64,000 bases of DNA from Furfurilactobacillus milii. GTDB lineage: Bacteria; Bacillota; Bacilli; Lactobacillales; Lactobacillaceae. The position numbers were made by a program, and so were the translations under genes. Under the pieces are notes generated by a model that saw only the letters and a list, made by a program, of their open reading frames with translations, searched no databases and was not told the origin of the DNA. Positions within the stretch are counted from its first letter, which is position 1. Every line of letters starts with the position of its first letter. Location of the stretch: the NCBI RefSeq assembly GCF_009864005.1, contig NZ_WEZQ01000001.1, positions 186,001-250,000 on the forward strand, written 5' to 3'. Below are positions 16,517 to 25,599 of this stretch, in pieces.

Positions 16517-18217
16517 ATGACAAACGTTGATTTGCTGATTAAAAATGCCCGAGTATACAACAGTTATACAAAGACCTTTAACAATGTTGATGTCACCGTT
16601 AAAGATGGCAACTTTTATTGGATTGGCGCGAATTTACCTGATATTCTAGCGGAGCGGACGATTGATCTAAAAGGCTTTTCAATCATTCCGGGATTGGTTG
16701 ACGCTCATATGCATATTGAGAGCTCAATGGCTACTCCCACAAACTTTGGTCGTGCTGCCGTTAAGTTTGGCACGACAACAGTAATTGCAGATGCCCACGA
16801 AATTGCCAACGTTGCTGGCATTAATGGCCTGCCAGAATTCATGCGCCAACCCTCATGCATTTCAGTTTTTTATGCCATTCCTTCTTCAGTGCCATCCACA
16901 ACGCCGGCAATGGAAACAACTGGTGGCATTATTGGACAGGACGAGGTTGCCACATTATTAAACGATCCTAAAATTATCTGCTTGGGCGAGGCCATGAACT
17001 TTAAAGGGATTACATCACAGCCTCAGTCTCTGATCCGGAAAATTATTAAGGACTGTCGCAATATCAGACCGACAATGCCTTTGGAAGGCCATGCGCCCAA
17101 AGTGAGTGGCAAGGATTTGGCTGATTTTATTAATAGTGGCATTACATCCGATCATACTTTCCAGACGCCTTCATCCTTAATTGAAAAGATAACTAACGGC
17201 ATGTTCATTGAAATTCAACAAAAGTCATTATCTGCAGAGATAGTGAAAACAATTATTGAACATCAATTTTATGAACATGTTGCACTGGTAACGGATGACG
17301 TGATGGCTGACGATTTGCGCAGTGGACACCTTAACAGGCTGGTTGAGCAAACAATTAAATTTGGTATGGCGCCAGAAGAGGCAATTTATTTGGCCACTTA
17401 TACACCAGCTCGTCGGATGGGACTTTGGGATCGTGGCGCCATTGCGCCAGGTCGGATAGCAGACTTTGTTGTTCTTAGTGACGTAGATAACTTTGTTATT
17501 GAGGATGTATTTTTGCATGGCAACGCAGTGGCGGATATTGCTGCTCCTGATACAAATGAAGGATCGTCATTTGACTCGACGATTACAGATTCCGTTCACG
17601 TGCCAGTATTAACAGAATCAGATTTGTTAATCAAAACAGCTATGCAACGTGACGAGGTGGCGGTTAACACGGTCCAAATTAGTGCTACTGGCACTTTTAC
17701 TAAGCGTGGCCAAGTTTCATTGCCAGTCGTTAATGGGCAAGTGCTATGGCAAGAACATAATTTATCTCTGTTGATGGTTCAAAATCGTTATTCGGGTCAT
17801 GGTGAACTGGCATTTGGCTTTGTCGAAAATGGCGTTAAAGGACATGGTGCTATAGGGGCAACATGGGCTCATGATCATCACAACTTGATGATTATGGGGA
17901 CGGATATTTCTTCAATGTTGGCGGTTCATCAACAACTTGTCGATGACCACGGTGGCTATGTTGTTGCGGAAAACGGTCTAATTACTGCCAACACACCGTT
18001 ACCGATTGGTGGCATTATAAGCAGTGAACCAATAGACGAATTGGGAGAGAAATTGGCTACCGTCCGTCAAGCAATGCGACAGCTGGGATATCAAAACAGT
18101 AATGAAATTATGTCATTTTCAACGCTATCGTTGTTGGTTTCACCAGCGATTAAAATTTCAGATAAAGGATTGTTCGATGTTAAAACACAACAACCTATCC
18201 CAATGTTTGTAAAATAA
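16517..18217 (+). CDS. ade: Adenine deaminase
   Basis: The 566-residue amidohydrolase converts adenine to hypoxanthine and ammonia. Metal-binding and family motifs are visible: GLVDAHMHIESSMATP near residue 60, ADAHEIANV, LGEAMNFKG, EGHAPKVSG and TDDVMADDL. The length and two-domain layout fit AdeC proteins. It begins 14 bases after the binding-protein gene with a TAGGAG site and is the last gene before a strong terminator. Placement in one operon with an ABC importer suggests uptake of adenine or an adenine derivative followed by deamination for purine salvage or nitrogen. Confidence 0.95.
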   Translation: MTNVDLLIKNARVYNSYTKTFNNVDVTVKDGNFYWIGANLPDILAERTIDLKGFSIIPGLVDAHMHIESSMATPTNFGRAAVKFGTTTVIADAHEIANVAGINGLPEFMRQPSCISVFYAIPSSVPSTTPAMETTGGIIGQDEVATLLNDPKIICLGEAMNFKGITSQPQSLIRKIIKDCRNIRPTMPLEGHAPKVSGKDLADFINSGITSDHTFQTPSSLIEKITNGMFIEIQQKSLSAEIVKTIIEHQFYEHVALVTDDVMADDLRSGHLNRLVEQTIKFGMAPEEAIYLATYTPARRMGLWDRGAIAPGRIADFVVLSDVDNFVIEDVFLHGNAVADIAAPDTNEGSSFDSTITDSVHVPVLTESDLLIKTAMQRDEVAVNTVQISATGTFTKRGQVSLPVVNGQVLWQEHNLSLLMVQNRYSGHGELAFGFVENGVKGHGAIGATWAHDHHNLMIMGTDISSMLAVHQQLVDDHGGYVVAENGLITANTPLPIGGIISSEPIDELGEKLATVRQAMRQLGYQNSNEIMSFSTLSLLVSPAIKISDKGLFDVKTQQPIPMFVK

Positions 18218-18279
18218 TACCGTCAGCAACTCACTTAAAGTAATTGGCGAGATGATCTAATGGTTTAATATATGAATTA

Positions 18280-18329
18280 GGTCACAGAGACAACTGGGCG
18301 AATTGGCTAGTTGTCTCTGTGACCTTTTT
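18280..18329 (+). terminator. Terminator of the ABC/adenine deaminase operon
   Basis: Two perfect 16-base arms, GGTCACAGAGACAACT (18280-18295) and AGTTGTCTCTGTGACC (18309-18324), are followed by TTTTT. It lies 62 bases after the deaminase stop. Confidence 0.9.
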
Positions 18330-18450
18330 GTATTTTCGAGTAATGCCATTTTCAATGCTAGATAATGTAGCTCTCTTATACGCATGAAAATAAAACTAAT
18401 ATTTTATTCCAAAAATATATAAAAATAGTAGGTAAAAAGAGATATTAGCC

Positions 18451-18469
18451 GATTAAATTTCGTTTAATC
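18451..18469. promoter_or_regulatory. Inverted repeat in the preT upstream region
   Basis: GATTAAA (18451-18457) and TTTAATC (18463-18469) are separated by five bases. It could be an operator or a small hairpin. The stretch 18330-18745 contains no gene and carries this and one further palindrome. Confidence 0.3.
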
Positions 18470-18590
18470 CAATCGTGATTTTGTCGATGAACACGAACAA
18501 AGCTAGTAACAGCAGTGTTTATAAAGCAACTGATAACAGTTAATGGTTACTAATGCGTGTTAGGAAACCTGCTAAACCTTACTTTTCTTA

Positions 18591-18606
18591 TATACGTAAG
18601 CGTATA
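18591..18606. promoter_or_regulatory. Palindrome upstream of preT, candidate operator
   Basis: TATACG (18591-18596) and CGTATA (18601-18606) flank TAAG, about 140 bases before preT. The size and symmetry suit a dimeric repressor. No regulator gene lies next to it, so the binding protein is unknown. Confidence 0.35.
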
Positions 18607-18745
18607 AAAAGAAGGCTCTAACCGTGATGAATCCTTAGTTTATACTGGGATTTTTGCTGGTTATTAGTGCCGATGCTAACCTCAAAGACGTAAACACATG
18701 AACCATGTGAACGTTTAAATAACAAATAAGCGAGGGTTACATCTT

Positions 18746-19978
18746 ATGAGTACAAAATACGAAAAGGAAGCACCTAGTTACACAATGACAACGGTGATGG
18801 AAGAAGCTGCGCGGTGCTTACTTTGTCACGATGCGCCATGTTCTAAAGCATGTCCTGCCGGAACTGATCCAGCACGTTTCATCCGTAGTGTTCGTTTCAG
18901 AAATCTGAAGGGTGCTGCGGAAACGATTCGTGAAAATAACGCTATGGGTGCGATTTGTGCTCGCGTTTGTCCAACTGAAAAGTATTGTGAACTTGCTTGT
19001 TCGCGAACTGGGATTGACTGCCCAATTGATATTGGTGGCATTCAACGCTTCGTGACTGACTACGAAGAACAAGAAAAAATGGACATTCTTCGCAAAGGTG
19101 ATTCAAATGGATTGAGCATTGCTATCGTCGGCAGTGGCCCTGCTGGGTTACAAACGGCGGCAACGCTACTTCAAAAAGGTTATGCAGTCGACATTTATGA
19201 AAAGAATGAGAAGGCCGGCGGTTACCTTCGTTATGGTATTCCTGAATATCGTTTACCAGATGAAATTGTCGATGTTGAAATCAACCGGATCGTCAATCTG
19301 GGCGCAGAAATCAAGTACAGCGTCACTATTGGTAAAGATGTCACGATGGCTGATTTAAAGGCTGATCACGACGCTGTTGTTGTTGCCGTAGGTGCTAGTG
19401 AAGCGAAGATGTTACCAATGTTTGAAGGCAATCCATACGTTGAAACTGCCGTTGATTTCTTAGCACGTGTTAAGGAAGCCAAGGGTGACATAGACAACAT
19501 TCCTGCCAGTGCAGTTGTTGTCGGTGGTGGGGACGTTGCGATGGATGTTGCGACGACTTTAAAGCGGTTGGATGTTAAGAACGTCACTGACCTCGTTTAT
19601 GAAGAATTTGATGAATTCAAGGCTTCTAAGAAAGAACTTGATGCAACTCAGAAGGCTGGTGTCACCATTGTTGATGGTTACGTTCCAACTGACGTGGATG
19701 GTAATACCGTCACCTTTAAGCATCGTCATTTAGACAGTGAAATGACCATTAAGACCGACTTGATTATTCTAGCCGTTGGTCAACAAGTTAACACAGACAA
19801 CCTTGGTGTAGATACCGATCATGGCGAAGTTCAGCATTCCGGTTACAAGACTGATGACGAAAAAGTGTTCTTTACTGGTGATATTGCCCAAGGTGACAAG
19901 ACCGTCGTTTGGGCCGTTCGTAAAGGTAAAGAAGTTGCTGAAGAAATTGATCAGGCATTATTAGGGGGTAACAAATAA
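18746..19978 (+). CDS. preT: NAD-dependent dihydropyrimidine dehydrogenase subunit PreT
   Basis: This 410-residue flavoprotein corresponds to the N-terminal electron-entry half of dihydropyrimidine dehydrogenase and resembles GltD. It takes electrons from NAD(P)H and passes them through Fe-S clusters to PreA. The N-terminal cysteines ([13 protein letters not shown], then [15 protein letters not shown]) are cluster ligands. The FAD motif [14 protein letters not shown] is near residue 125 and the NAD(P) motif [13 protein letters not shown] near residue 260. A GAGGG site precedes the ATG. The stop overlaps the preA start by one base, so the subunits are translated together. Confidence 0.92.
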   Translation: MSTKYEKEAPSYTMTTVMEEAARCLLCHDAPCSKACPAGTDPARFIRSVRFRNLKGAAETIRENNAMGAICARVCPTEKYCELACSRTGIDCPIDIGGIQRFVTDYEEQEKMDILRKGDSNGLSIAIVGSGPAGLQTAATLLQKGYAVDIYEKNEKAGGYLRYGIPEYRLPDEIVDVEINRIVNLGAEIKYSVTIGKDVTMADLKADHDAVVVAVGASEAKMLPMFEGNPYVETAVDFLARVKEAKGDIDNIPASAVVVGGGDVAMDVATTLKRLDVKNVTDLVYEEFDEFKASKKELDATQKAGVTIVDGYVPTDVDGNTVTFKHRHLDSEMTIKTDLIILAVGQQVNTDNLGVDTDHGEVQHSGYKTDDEKVFFTGDIAQGDKTVVWAVRKGKEVAEEIDQALLGGNK

Positions 19979-21255
19979 TGATTAGCAAAGATCTGTCAGT
20001 GGAATTTTTAGGGGTTCATTTTGAGAACCCATTCCTCCTGTCTTCTTCACCTGTCGACAACTGTTATGAAATGTGTGCTAAGGCTTTTGACGAAGGCTGG
20101 GGCGGGGTTGTTTTCAAAACAATTGGTCCGAAACACTTTAAAATCAATGAAGTCTCACCGCGGTTTGATGAACTGACAAAAGAAGGAACGCCCTTCGTTG
20201 GATTCAAAAACATGGAACAAATCGCTGAGCATTCGTTGGAGGAAAACCTTCACGATTTACGTCATTTGAAGGATGACTACCCGAACAAGGTCGTCATTGC
20301 CTCCATCATGGGGACAAACGAAGAGGACTGGGAAACACTGGCTCAGCTGGTAACTGAAGCTGGGGCGGACATGATCGAAATGAATCTGTCGTGTCCTCAA
20401 ATGACCTCTCACGAAATGGGTTCCGATGTTGGGACTAACCCTGAACTGGTTAAAAAGTACTGTGCAGCGGTTAAACGTGGCTCAGATCTGCCAATGATGG
20501 CTAAAATGACGCCTAATATCACGGACATGGTTCCTGCTGCCAAGGCCAGCATGGCCGGTGGTGCTGACGGGATTGCCACGATTAACACGGTTAAATCTGT
20601 GGCCAACATTGATTTGGATCGCAAAGTTGGTTTGCCAATTGTGAATGGTAAGTCTTCAATCTCCGGATTTTCAGGGAAGGCTGTTAAACCAATTGCACTT
20701 CGTTTCCTACAACAATTGAGAACGGCCGCTGGTTTGGAACAATTACCAATCTCTGGAATTGGTGGGATTGAAACCTGGCAAGATGCGGCTGAATTCATCC
20801 TGATGGGCGCAACAACCTTACAAGTGACCACTTCGGTTATGCAATATGGCTATCGAATCGTTGAAGATATGAAGAACGGTTTGATGCATTACATGGAAGA
20901 TCAGCACGTTGAACATCTAAGTGAATTGATTGGTGTTGCCAATAAAAACATTGTCCCTGCCGAAGATTTGGATCGTGATTACAAAGTTTATCCGAAGATT
21001 GATTGGGATAAATGTATTGGTTGTGGTCGTTGTTATATTTCTTGTTTCGATGGTGCTCACCAGGCGATTACTTGGGATATTAAGACACGTCGTCCATCCA
21101 TTGACACTAGCAAATGTGTCGGTTGTCACCTATGTAACTTAGTTTGTCCTGTTGGTGCGATTACGACCGGTGAAGTGGTTATGAAACCAGGCACTAAAGG
21201 CAATCCAGAAGATGTTCAAATTGAATCTTCACGTTTGACACACCCAGTTCAGTAA
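19978..21255 (+). CDS. preA: NAD-dependent dihydropyrimidine dehydrogenase subunit PreA (variant active-site loop)
   Basis: The 425-residue catalytic subunit has a DHOD-like FMN barrel followed by two [4Fe-4S] motifs, [11 protein letters not shown] and [11 protein letters not shown], near the C-terminus. In the family it reduces uracil or thymine to the 5,6-dihydro form. The active-site loop here reads [20 protein letters not shown]. Aligned from memory with mammalian DPD (MGLACGQDPELV), the catalytic cysteine position appears to be Val. Other Firmicute homologues may share this, so substrate and activity are uncertain. No dihydropyrimidinase or beta-ureidopropionase gene lies nearby, so a full degradative pathway is not encoded here. 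Confidence 0.88.
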   Translation: MISKDLSVEFLGVHFENPFLLSSSPVDNCYEMCAKAFDEGWGGVVFKTIGPKHFKINEVSPRFDELTKEGTPFVGFKNMEQIAEHSLEENLHDLRHLKDDYPNKVVIASIMGTNEEDWETLAQLVTEAGADMIEMNLSCPQMTSHEMGSDVGTNPELVKKYCAAVKRGSDLPMMAKMTPNITDMVPAAKASMAGGADGIATINTVKSVANIDLDRKVGLPIVNGKSSISGFSGKAVKPIALRFLQQLRTAAGLEQLPISGIGGIETWQDAAEFILMGATTLQVTTSVMQYGYRIVEDMKNGLMHYMEDQHVEHLSELIGVANKNIVPAEDLDRDYKVYPKIDWDKCIGCGRCYISCFDGAHQAITWDIKTRRPSIDTSKCVGCHLCNLVCPVGAITTGEVVMKPGTKGNPEDVQIESSRLTHPVQ

Positions 21256-21387
21256 ATCTGGTAAAATTTAATAGTTTCATTTTATAGGAAACTGGAACAT
21301 AACGTCTCAACTCAATTTCTAATGAAACGGCAGCAAGCAATTTTCCTCAATCGCAAAAGGTCATGCAGATGAAAAATTGCCGCAAAC

Positions 21388-21502
21388 GCGGGACATAACA
21401 CTGACTTTTGCTCATCTAACGCGAATAAGGCATTCATGGGAAAAACGACCATAAACGCCTTATTCGCATTACCTGAGAAAGCCAAAACGTGTTATGTCCC
21501 GC
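21388..21502. repeat. Long nested hairpin element, intergenic
   Basis: Outer arms GCGGGACATAACAC (21388-21401) and GTGTTATGTCCCGC (21489-21502) are perfectly complementary over 14 bases. Inner arms GCGAATAAGGC (21421-21431) and GCCTTATTCGC (21457-21467) are perfect over 11 bases. A second hairpin with GCAATTTT/AAAATTGC arms precedes it (about 21336-21381). The style matches the element at 8684. It lies just upstream of the DUF1097 gene, so it could be a mobile mini-repeat or a structured leader. Confidence 0.65.
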
Positions 21503-21533
21503 TCTCTTTATTGACTACGAATGGAGAATTCAT

Positions 21534-22097
21534 ATGAAAATCAGTAGGAAAGTATGGTTTGATGCCATTGGAGTGGGATTCTTTACGCTAGTGTACAGCT
21601 TGATCATGAGCTATGGTTCATTGTGGATGGGTGCAGCCGCATTCGTCGCAGTTTCGTATTTCTTTGGCGCAGGGTTTCCAAAAGACAAGATTTGGAATAT
21701 TTTGGCAAGCTTCGTCTGTGGCATTGTTTGGGGGCTGCTGGCCTTTAGCTTGCTTCAAATAAGCTGGATTGCATCGATTTGGCCAACCGCGATTATGTTT
21801 GGCCTGCTAACCTTTGCCGTCTTGTTCCTACAGGGCACTATCATGAAGTTTACAATGGTGCCGGCTTGGCTAATCACGTGGGGAACATTTATGTTGATTG
21901 TTTCAAACGTCACGATTAAAAGTTGGCCGCTGTTTGTGGTTGAATTGTTCGCTTTTATGGCGCTAGGAATTTTTGTAATCGGTTATGCTTCTGATTACTT
22001 CAATCAGTTAATGTTTCGCTGGTTTCCAGAGCGAAAACAGGATGCACGTCCATCAATCGAGGCGGATAGATTAACTAAAGAAAAAGAAGTTAAATAA
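21534..22097 (+). CDS. DUF1097 family membrane protein
   Basis: This 187-residue protein starts at the ATG at 21534 with GGAG upstream. An earlier in-frame start at 21489 would lie inside the hairpin element and is rejected. The protein has about five membrane segments, with the early sequence MGAAAFVAVSYFFGAGFPKD typical of DUF1097 (YcdZ-like) proteins. The C-terminus is charged and cytoplasmic. No function is established for the family. It stands alone between a structured repeat and a terminator. Confidence 0.65.
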   Translation: MKISRKVWFDAIGVGFFTLVYSLIMSYGSLWMGAAAFVAVSYFFGAGFPKDKIWNILASFVCGIVWGLLAFSLLQISWIASIWPTAIMFGLLTFAVLFLQGTIMKFTMVPAWLITWGTFMLIVSNVTIKSWPLFVVELFAFMALGIFVIGYASDYFNQLMFRWFPERKQDARPSIEADRLTKEKEVK

Positions 22098-22102
22098 TTA
22101 AA

Positions 22103-22153
22103 AAATACGATTCTGATTTTGCTCTTTGAGCAAATCAGGATCGTATTTGTTTT
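22103..22153 (+). terminator. Terminator after the DUF1097 gene
   Basis: Arms AAATACGATTCTGATTT (22103-22119) and AAATCAGGATCGTATTT (22132-22148) pair with one G-T wobble. The hairpin is followed by GTTTT. Confidence 0.8.
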
Positions 22154-22205
22154 GGATGGAAGTCATATACAGTTTCGTTTCTACCGCTTTCAGTTAGCAT
22201 AATTG

Positions 22206-22370
22206 CTAATTACGTGGCCCACGGTGCTGCATCAATTTTCTTGCCGGACAAGCATATTCGCAACTCTCACAGGGCGGTTTGGTTGTTGACTGTCGCATGG
22301 TGTGAACGGCGATGATCACCGCAATGAGGATGATAGTGACGAAAATCAGCACATTGATCAAAACGGACAT
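22206..22370 (-). CDS. FeoB-associated Cys-rich membrane protein (54 aa)
   Basis: This small gene downstream of feoB encodes 54 residues: one N-terminal membrane helix (about residues 3-23), then a short tail with CESCEYACP (C34, C37, C41). A perfect GGAGG lies upstream of the ATG, and the start is 35 bases after the feoB stop. Size, topology and the cysteine cluster fit the FeoB-associated Cys-rich family, regarded as the Gram-positive counterpart of FeoC. The cysteines may bind iron or sense redox state. Confidence 0.85.
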   Translation of the reverse strand: MSVLINVLIFVTIILIAVIIAVHTMRQSTTKPPCESCEYACPARKLMQHRGPRN

Positions 22371-22405
22371 AACCTAACCTCCCATAAGAACTGTTTCAAA
22401 CATTG

Positions 22406-24397
22406 TCAGAATAAAGAGCCAACTTGAAAAATAATTAGCGCCAATCCGTAGGCCAAAACAGTACTTGAAATTAACGAATAGATGGCCCATTTAACGGAAC
22501 CTGTTTCGGTTTTAATAGCACCGAGCGTCGCAAAACATGGGGCGTAAATCAGAATGAAAACTAACAGACTGTATGCAGATAACGGCGTAAACAGTGTGCT
22601 GAATGTCGTCACTAAGCTGGTTTGCCCACTTAAGTGAAATAGGACAATCATACTGGAGCTAATGACTTCTTTAGCGAGCACCCCAGTCATCAATGCACTG
22701 ATTGTTTGCCAATTAGTAATGCCAAGTGGTGCAAAGGCCGGTTGCAACCAATGACCAATAATTGCTGAAAAACTGGCGTCAATGTTAATAACGTATCCGT
22801 GTGGACCAATGTTAGACAAAAGCCAAACGAGCACTGTGCCGGCAAAAATAACGGTTCCTGTTTTCTTGACGAAACCTTTGCCTTTTTCCCAAGCACCTGC
22901 AATGACGAGGTCTAATCGAGGACGATGATAATTTGGCAAGGTTACAACAAAGTTGCTCGCGTCTTTTAATTTAAAGACCAGTTGATAAAATTTAGCCATG
23001 GCTAACGCAATCACAATACCGAGAAAATATAGGGATAAAACGATTACAGCTTGGTGTTGATTGAAGAAGGCGGTAACAAACAGACTGTAGATTGGCAGTC
23101 GAGCGGAACAACTCATAAATGGTGCGATTAAGGTCGTCACGAGACGTTCACGGGGCTGTTCGATCGTTCGCGTGGCCATGATGCCGGTTACGTTGCAACC
23201 AAAGCCAATGATCAGCGGGATGAATGCCTTGCCGTTTAAGCCAATGAGCTGCATTAATCTATCAGTGACTAGGGCGGCACGACTCATATAACCTGAATCT
23301 TCCAACACTGTAATGCAGGCAAACAGGACAAAAATTTGGGGAATAAACGTCAGCACGCCGCCGATACCAGCAATGATACCGTCAACAATCAGTGATCTTA
23401 AAAAGGGTAAGGCGCCTACAACAGTTAGCCAATGATTTGCAGCCTCAGAGAGTGGTCCGGACAGGAACGCGTTTAAATAATCGCTCAATGGTGTTCCAAT
23501 CCAGTCAAACGAGAGTTTAAACATGAACCAGAAGATCCCGATGAAAATAGGCAATCCTAAGATTGGGTGTGTAACCCAGCGATCAATTTTTGCAGTAACG
23601 ATATTTTGAGGCCGGTTTTCAGTAAAACTTGTAGCCGCGGCGAGCGTGTCTTCAATGAAAGTAAGTCGTACGTGAAAGATTTGGTCTGCATAATGATGCT
23701 CGCGGTACGTTTGGCGCCCCTTTGATAACGTGTCTAAACGATGTTCATCAACATATTTAACCACTGCATCGTTGTCGCTCATGAATTGAATAGTTAACCA
23801 ACGAGCAAAATTTTGTGAGAGTCGATGTTTTTTAACCAATTGTGTTGTGGCGTCGCGAATATCTGCTGAAATGGTTTTAGGATAATCCAATTCCAGCGGA
23901 TCAGTCGCGGTTACTGCAGTTTGTTCAGATAAACAGGCACGAACCTCATCGACACCACTGTTTTGTCGAGCAGCAGTCGCGCGTACGGGGCAACCCAAAC
24001 GTTGTGACAAAATATCTAGATCATAGTGAACGCCGCTTTGTGAAAGTTCGTCCATCATGTTCAGGACCAATATTAGTGGTTTACCGAGTTCTAACAACTC
24101 GATAGATAACAGAAGGTTTCGTTTGAGCTGACACGCGTTGGCGATGTTCAAAATGGCGTCAGCCGGGTTGTTGTCTAGCAGATAGTCTACGGTGACGGCT
24201 TCATCCTTTGTTATTGGGGTTAGCGAGCAGATACCGGGCAGGTCGATAATGTTAATGTTTGATTTTGGAATATTCCCTAATGTCTGGTCAACAGTGACGC
24301 CCGCCCAATTGCCAACGTTGGCATATTGGTTGGTCAAACGATTGAAAAATGTCGATTTGCCAGTGTTCGGATTACCTAATAGTGCAACAGTTGTCAT
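22406..24397 (-). CDS. feoB: Ferrous iron transport protein B
   Basis: The 663-residue iron(II) permease has an N-terminal G domain with G1 GNPNTGKST (residues 7-15), G3 DLPG and G4 NMMD. A helical spacer follows, then about eight or more membrane segments with the Gate motifs (GFGCNVTGIMATR, MSCSARLPIYSLF). It imports Fe2+ under anaerobic or acidic conditions. It starts four bases after feoA and is followed by the Cys-rich small protein, giving feoA-feoB-feoC-like. The intergenic region shared with the divergent suf operon contains inverted repeats suited to metal regulation. Confidence 0.95.
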   Translation of the reverse strand: MTTVALLGNPNTGKSTFFNRLTNQYANVGNWAGVTVDQTLGNIPKSNINIIDLPGICSLTPITKDEAVTVDYLLDNNPADAILNIANACQLKRNLLLSIELLELGKPLILVLNMMDELSQSGVHYDLDILSQRLGCPVRATAARQNSGVDEVRACLSEQTAVTATDPLELDYPKTISADIRDATTQLVKKHRLSQNFARWLTIQFMSDNDAVVKYVDEHRLDTLSKGRQTYREHHYADQIFHVRLTFIEDTLAAATSFTENRPQNIVTAKIDRWVTHPILGLPIFIGIFWFMFKLSFDWIGTPLSDYLNAFLSGPLSEAANHWLTVVGALPFLRSLIVDGIIAGIGGVLTFIPQIFVLFACITVLEDSGYMSRAALVTDRLMQLIGLNGKAFIPLIIGFGCNVTGIMATRTIEQPRERLVTTLIAPFMSCSARLPIYSLFVTAFFNQHQAVIVLSLYFLGIVIALAMAKFYQLVFKLKDASNFVVTLPNYHRPRLDLVIAGAWEKGKGFVKKTGTVIFAGTVLVWLLSNIGPHGYVINIDASFSAIIGHWLQPAFAPLGITNWQTISALMTGVLAKEVISSSMIVLFHLSGQTSLVTTFSTLFTPLSAYSLLVFILIYAPCFATLGAIKTETGSVKWAIYSLISSTVLAYGLALIIFQVGSLF

Positions 24398-24401
24398 GAC
24401 A

Positions 24402-24620
24402 CTAGCGCCTCGTTAAGGTTTGCAACACAGCGTCACGAACACCGATACGTTGGCCATCGAATTCAATGATTACCGGACCGTGAAATGGATAACGGCGCAC
24501 GACGGTTAGGACAGCACCTGGTTCGATTCCTAGACGATGAAGTTGACTAGAGATTCGTTTTTCAAGGTGATCCATGCAATGAACGGTTAACTGCTCATTG
24601 ACCGAGACCTGTATTTCCAT
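24402..24620 (-). CDS. feoA: Ferrous iron transport protein A
   Basis: This 72-residue SH3-like cytoplasmic protein has the usual FeoA length, with LHRLGIEPGAVLTVVRRYPFHGP near the middle and the closing GQRIGVRDAV segment. It assists FeoB at the membrane. AAAGGGCG precedes the ATG. It is the first gene of the feo operon, reading away from sufC. Confidence 0.9.
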   Translation of the reverse strand: MEIQVSVNEQLTVHCMDHLEKRISSQLHRLGIEPGAVLTVVRRYPFHGPVIIEFDGQRIGVRDAVLQTLTRR

Positions 24621-24641
24621 AAGATAACGCCCTTTCTGTGT

Positions 24642-24663
24642 TGATAATGGTTAAAGATTATCA
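24642..24663. promoter_or_regulatory. Fur-box-like inverted repeat before feoA
   Basis: TGATAAT (24642-24648) and ATTATCA (24657-24663) are exact halves of the Firmicute Fur/PerR-type box TGATAATNATTATCA. Here they are separated by eight bases instead of one. It sits just upstream of feoA. Confidence 0.45.
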
Positions 24664-24680
24664 CGAAAGGGTTTTCATAA

Positions 24681-24719
24681 ATATTAGGGAGATGCCTAAT
24701 ATACCGACAGGAATATTCC
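24681..24719. promoter_or_regulatory. Two palindromes in the feo-suf divergent promoter region
   Basis: ATATTAGG (24681-24688) and CCTAATAT (24695-24702) are perfect arms around a six-base centre. GGAATATTCC (24710-24719) is a perfect 10-base palindrome next to it. Their position between two divergent iron-related operons suggests operators. Confidence 0.45.
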
Positions 24720-24792
24720 AGAATATACTTGTTTTAGATATTTGAGATCACGAAATTAATCACAAGAACACAACCGATGGAGGTCAAAGAGA

Positions 24793-25587
24793 ATGTCAAC
24801 ACTCGAAGTTAAGGATTTGCATGTTGAAGTACAAGACGGTGAAAGTGGCGCCGTTAAGGAAATTTTGAAGGGTGTTAATCTCTCCATGAGTACGGGTGAA
24901 ATTCATGCCATCATGGGACCAAACGGAACGGGGAAGTCGACCTTGTCTGAAACCATCATGGGGCAGTCTGCCTACCACGTGACACAAGGTGATATTTTAT
25001 TGGATGGCAACAGTATCCTTGATATGCCAGTTGATGAACGTGCCCGTCGAGGCTTGTTCTTGGCAATGCAATATCCAGCTGAAATACCTGGCGTTACCAA
25101 CGCTGAATTTCTAAGGGCTGCTATTAATGCCCGCCGTCCAAAGGATGACCAAATTTCAGTGATGAGTTTTTTAAAGGAATTAGATAAGAATCTTGACCTC
25201 CTTGATATGAATGAAGCAATGCCGGAGCGATACTTAAACGAAGGTTTCTCCGGTGGTGAAAAGAAACGGAACGAAATCCTGCAATTATTAATGATCAAGC
25301 CAGCGTTTGCGCTGTTAGATGAAATTGATTCAGGATTGGATATCGATGCCTTGCAGGTGGTTGCTAAGGGTGTGAACTCCATGCGTGGCGACAATTTTGG
25401 CGCCTTAATCATTACGCATTATCAACGTTTGCTAAACTACATTAAACCTGATGTTGTTCACGTAATGATGGGTGGACGCATTGTCAAAACCGGCGGTGCA
25501 GACCTGGCCCTGAAACTTGAAGATGAAGGTTATGCCGGTCTCCGTGATGAGTTTGGCCTGGATGTTGACCTTGTGGATGAAAACTAG
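24793..25587 (+). CDS. sufC: Fe-S cluster assembly ATPase SufC
   Basis: The 264-residue ABC-type ATPase is the motor of the SufBCD scaffold. Walker A MGPNGTGKST is at about 39-48. The signature LNEGFSGGEKKR and Walker B AFALLDEIDSGLDID are typical of SufC, and the histidine switch is in ITHYQRLL. GGAGG stands before the ATG. It opens the sufCDSUB operon, whose gene order is that of Firmicutes. Confidence 0.97.
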   Translation: MSTLEVKDLHVEVQDGESGAVKEILKGVNLSMSTGEIHAIMGPNGTGKSTLSETIMGQSAYHVTQGDILLDGNSILDMPVDERARRGLFLAMQYPAEIPGVTNAEFLRAAINARRPKDDQISVMSFLKELDKNLDLLDMNEAMPERYLNEGFSGGEKKRNEILQLLMIKPAFALLDEIDSGLDIDALQVVAKGVNSMRGDNFGALIITHYQRLLNYIKPDVVHVMMGGRIVKTGGADLALKLEDEGYAGLRDEFGLDVDLVDEN

Positions 25588-25599
25588 GAGGCAGTGATC

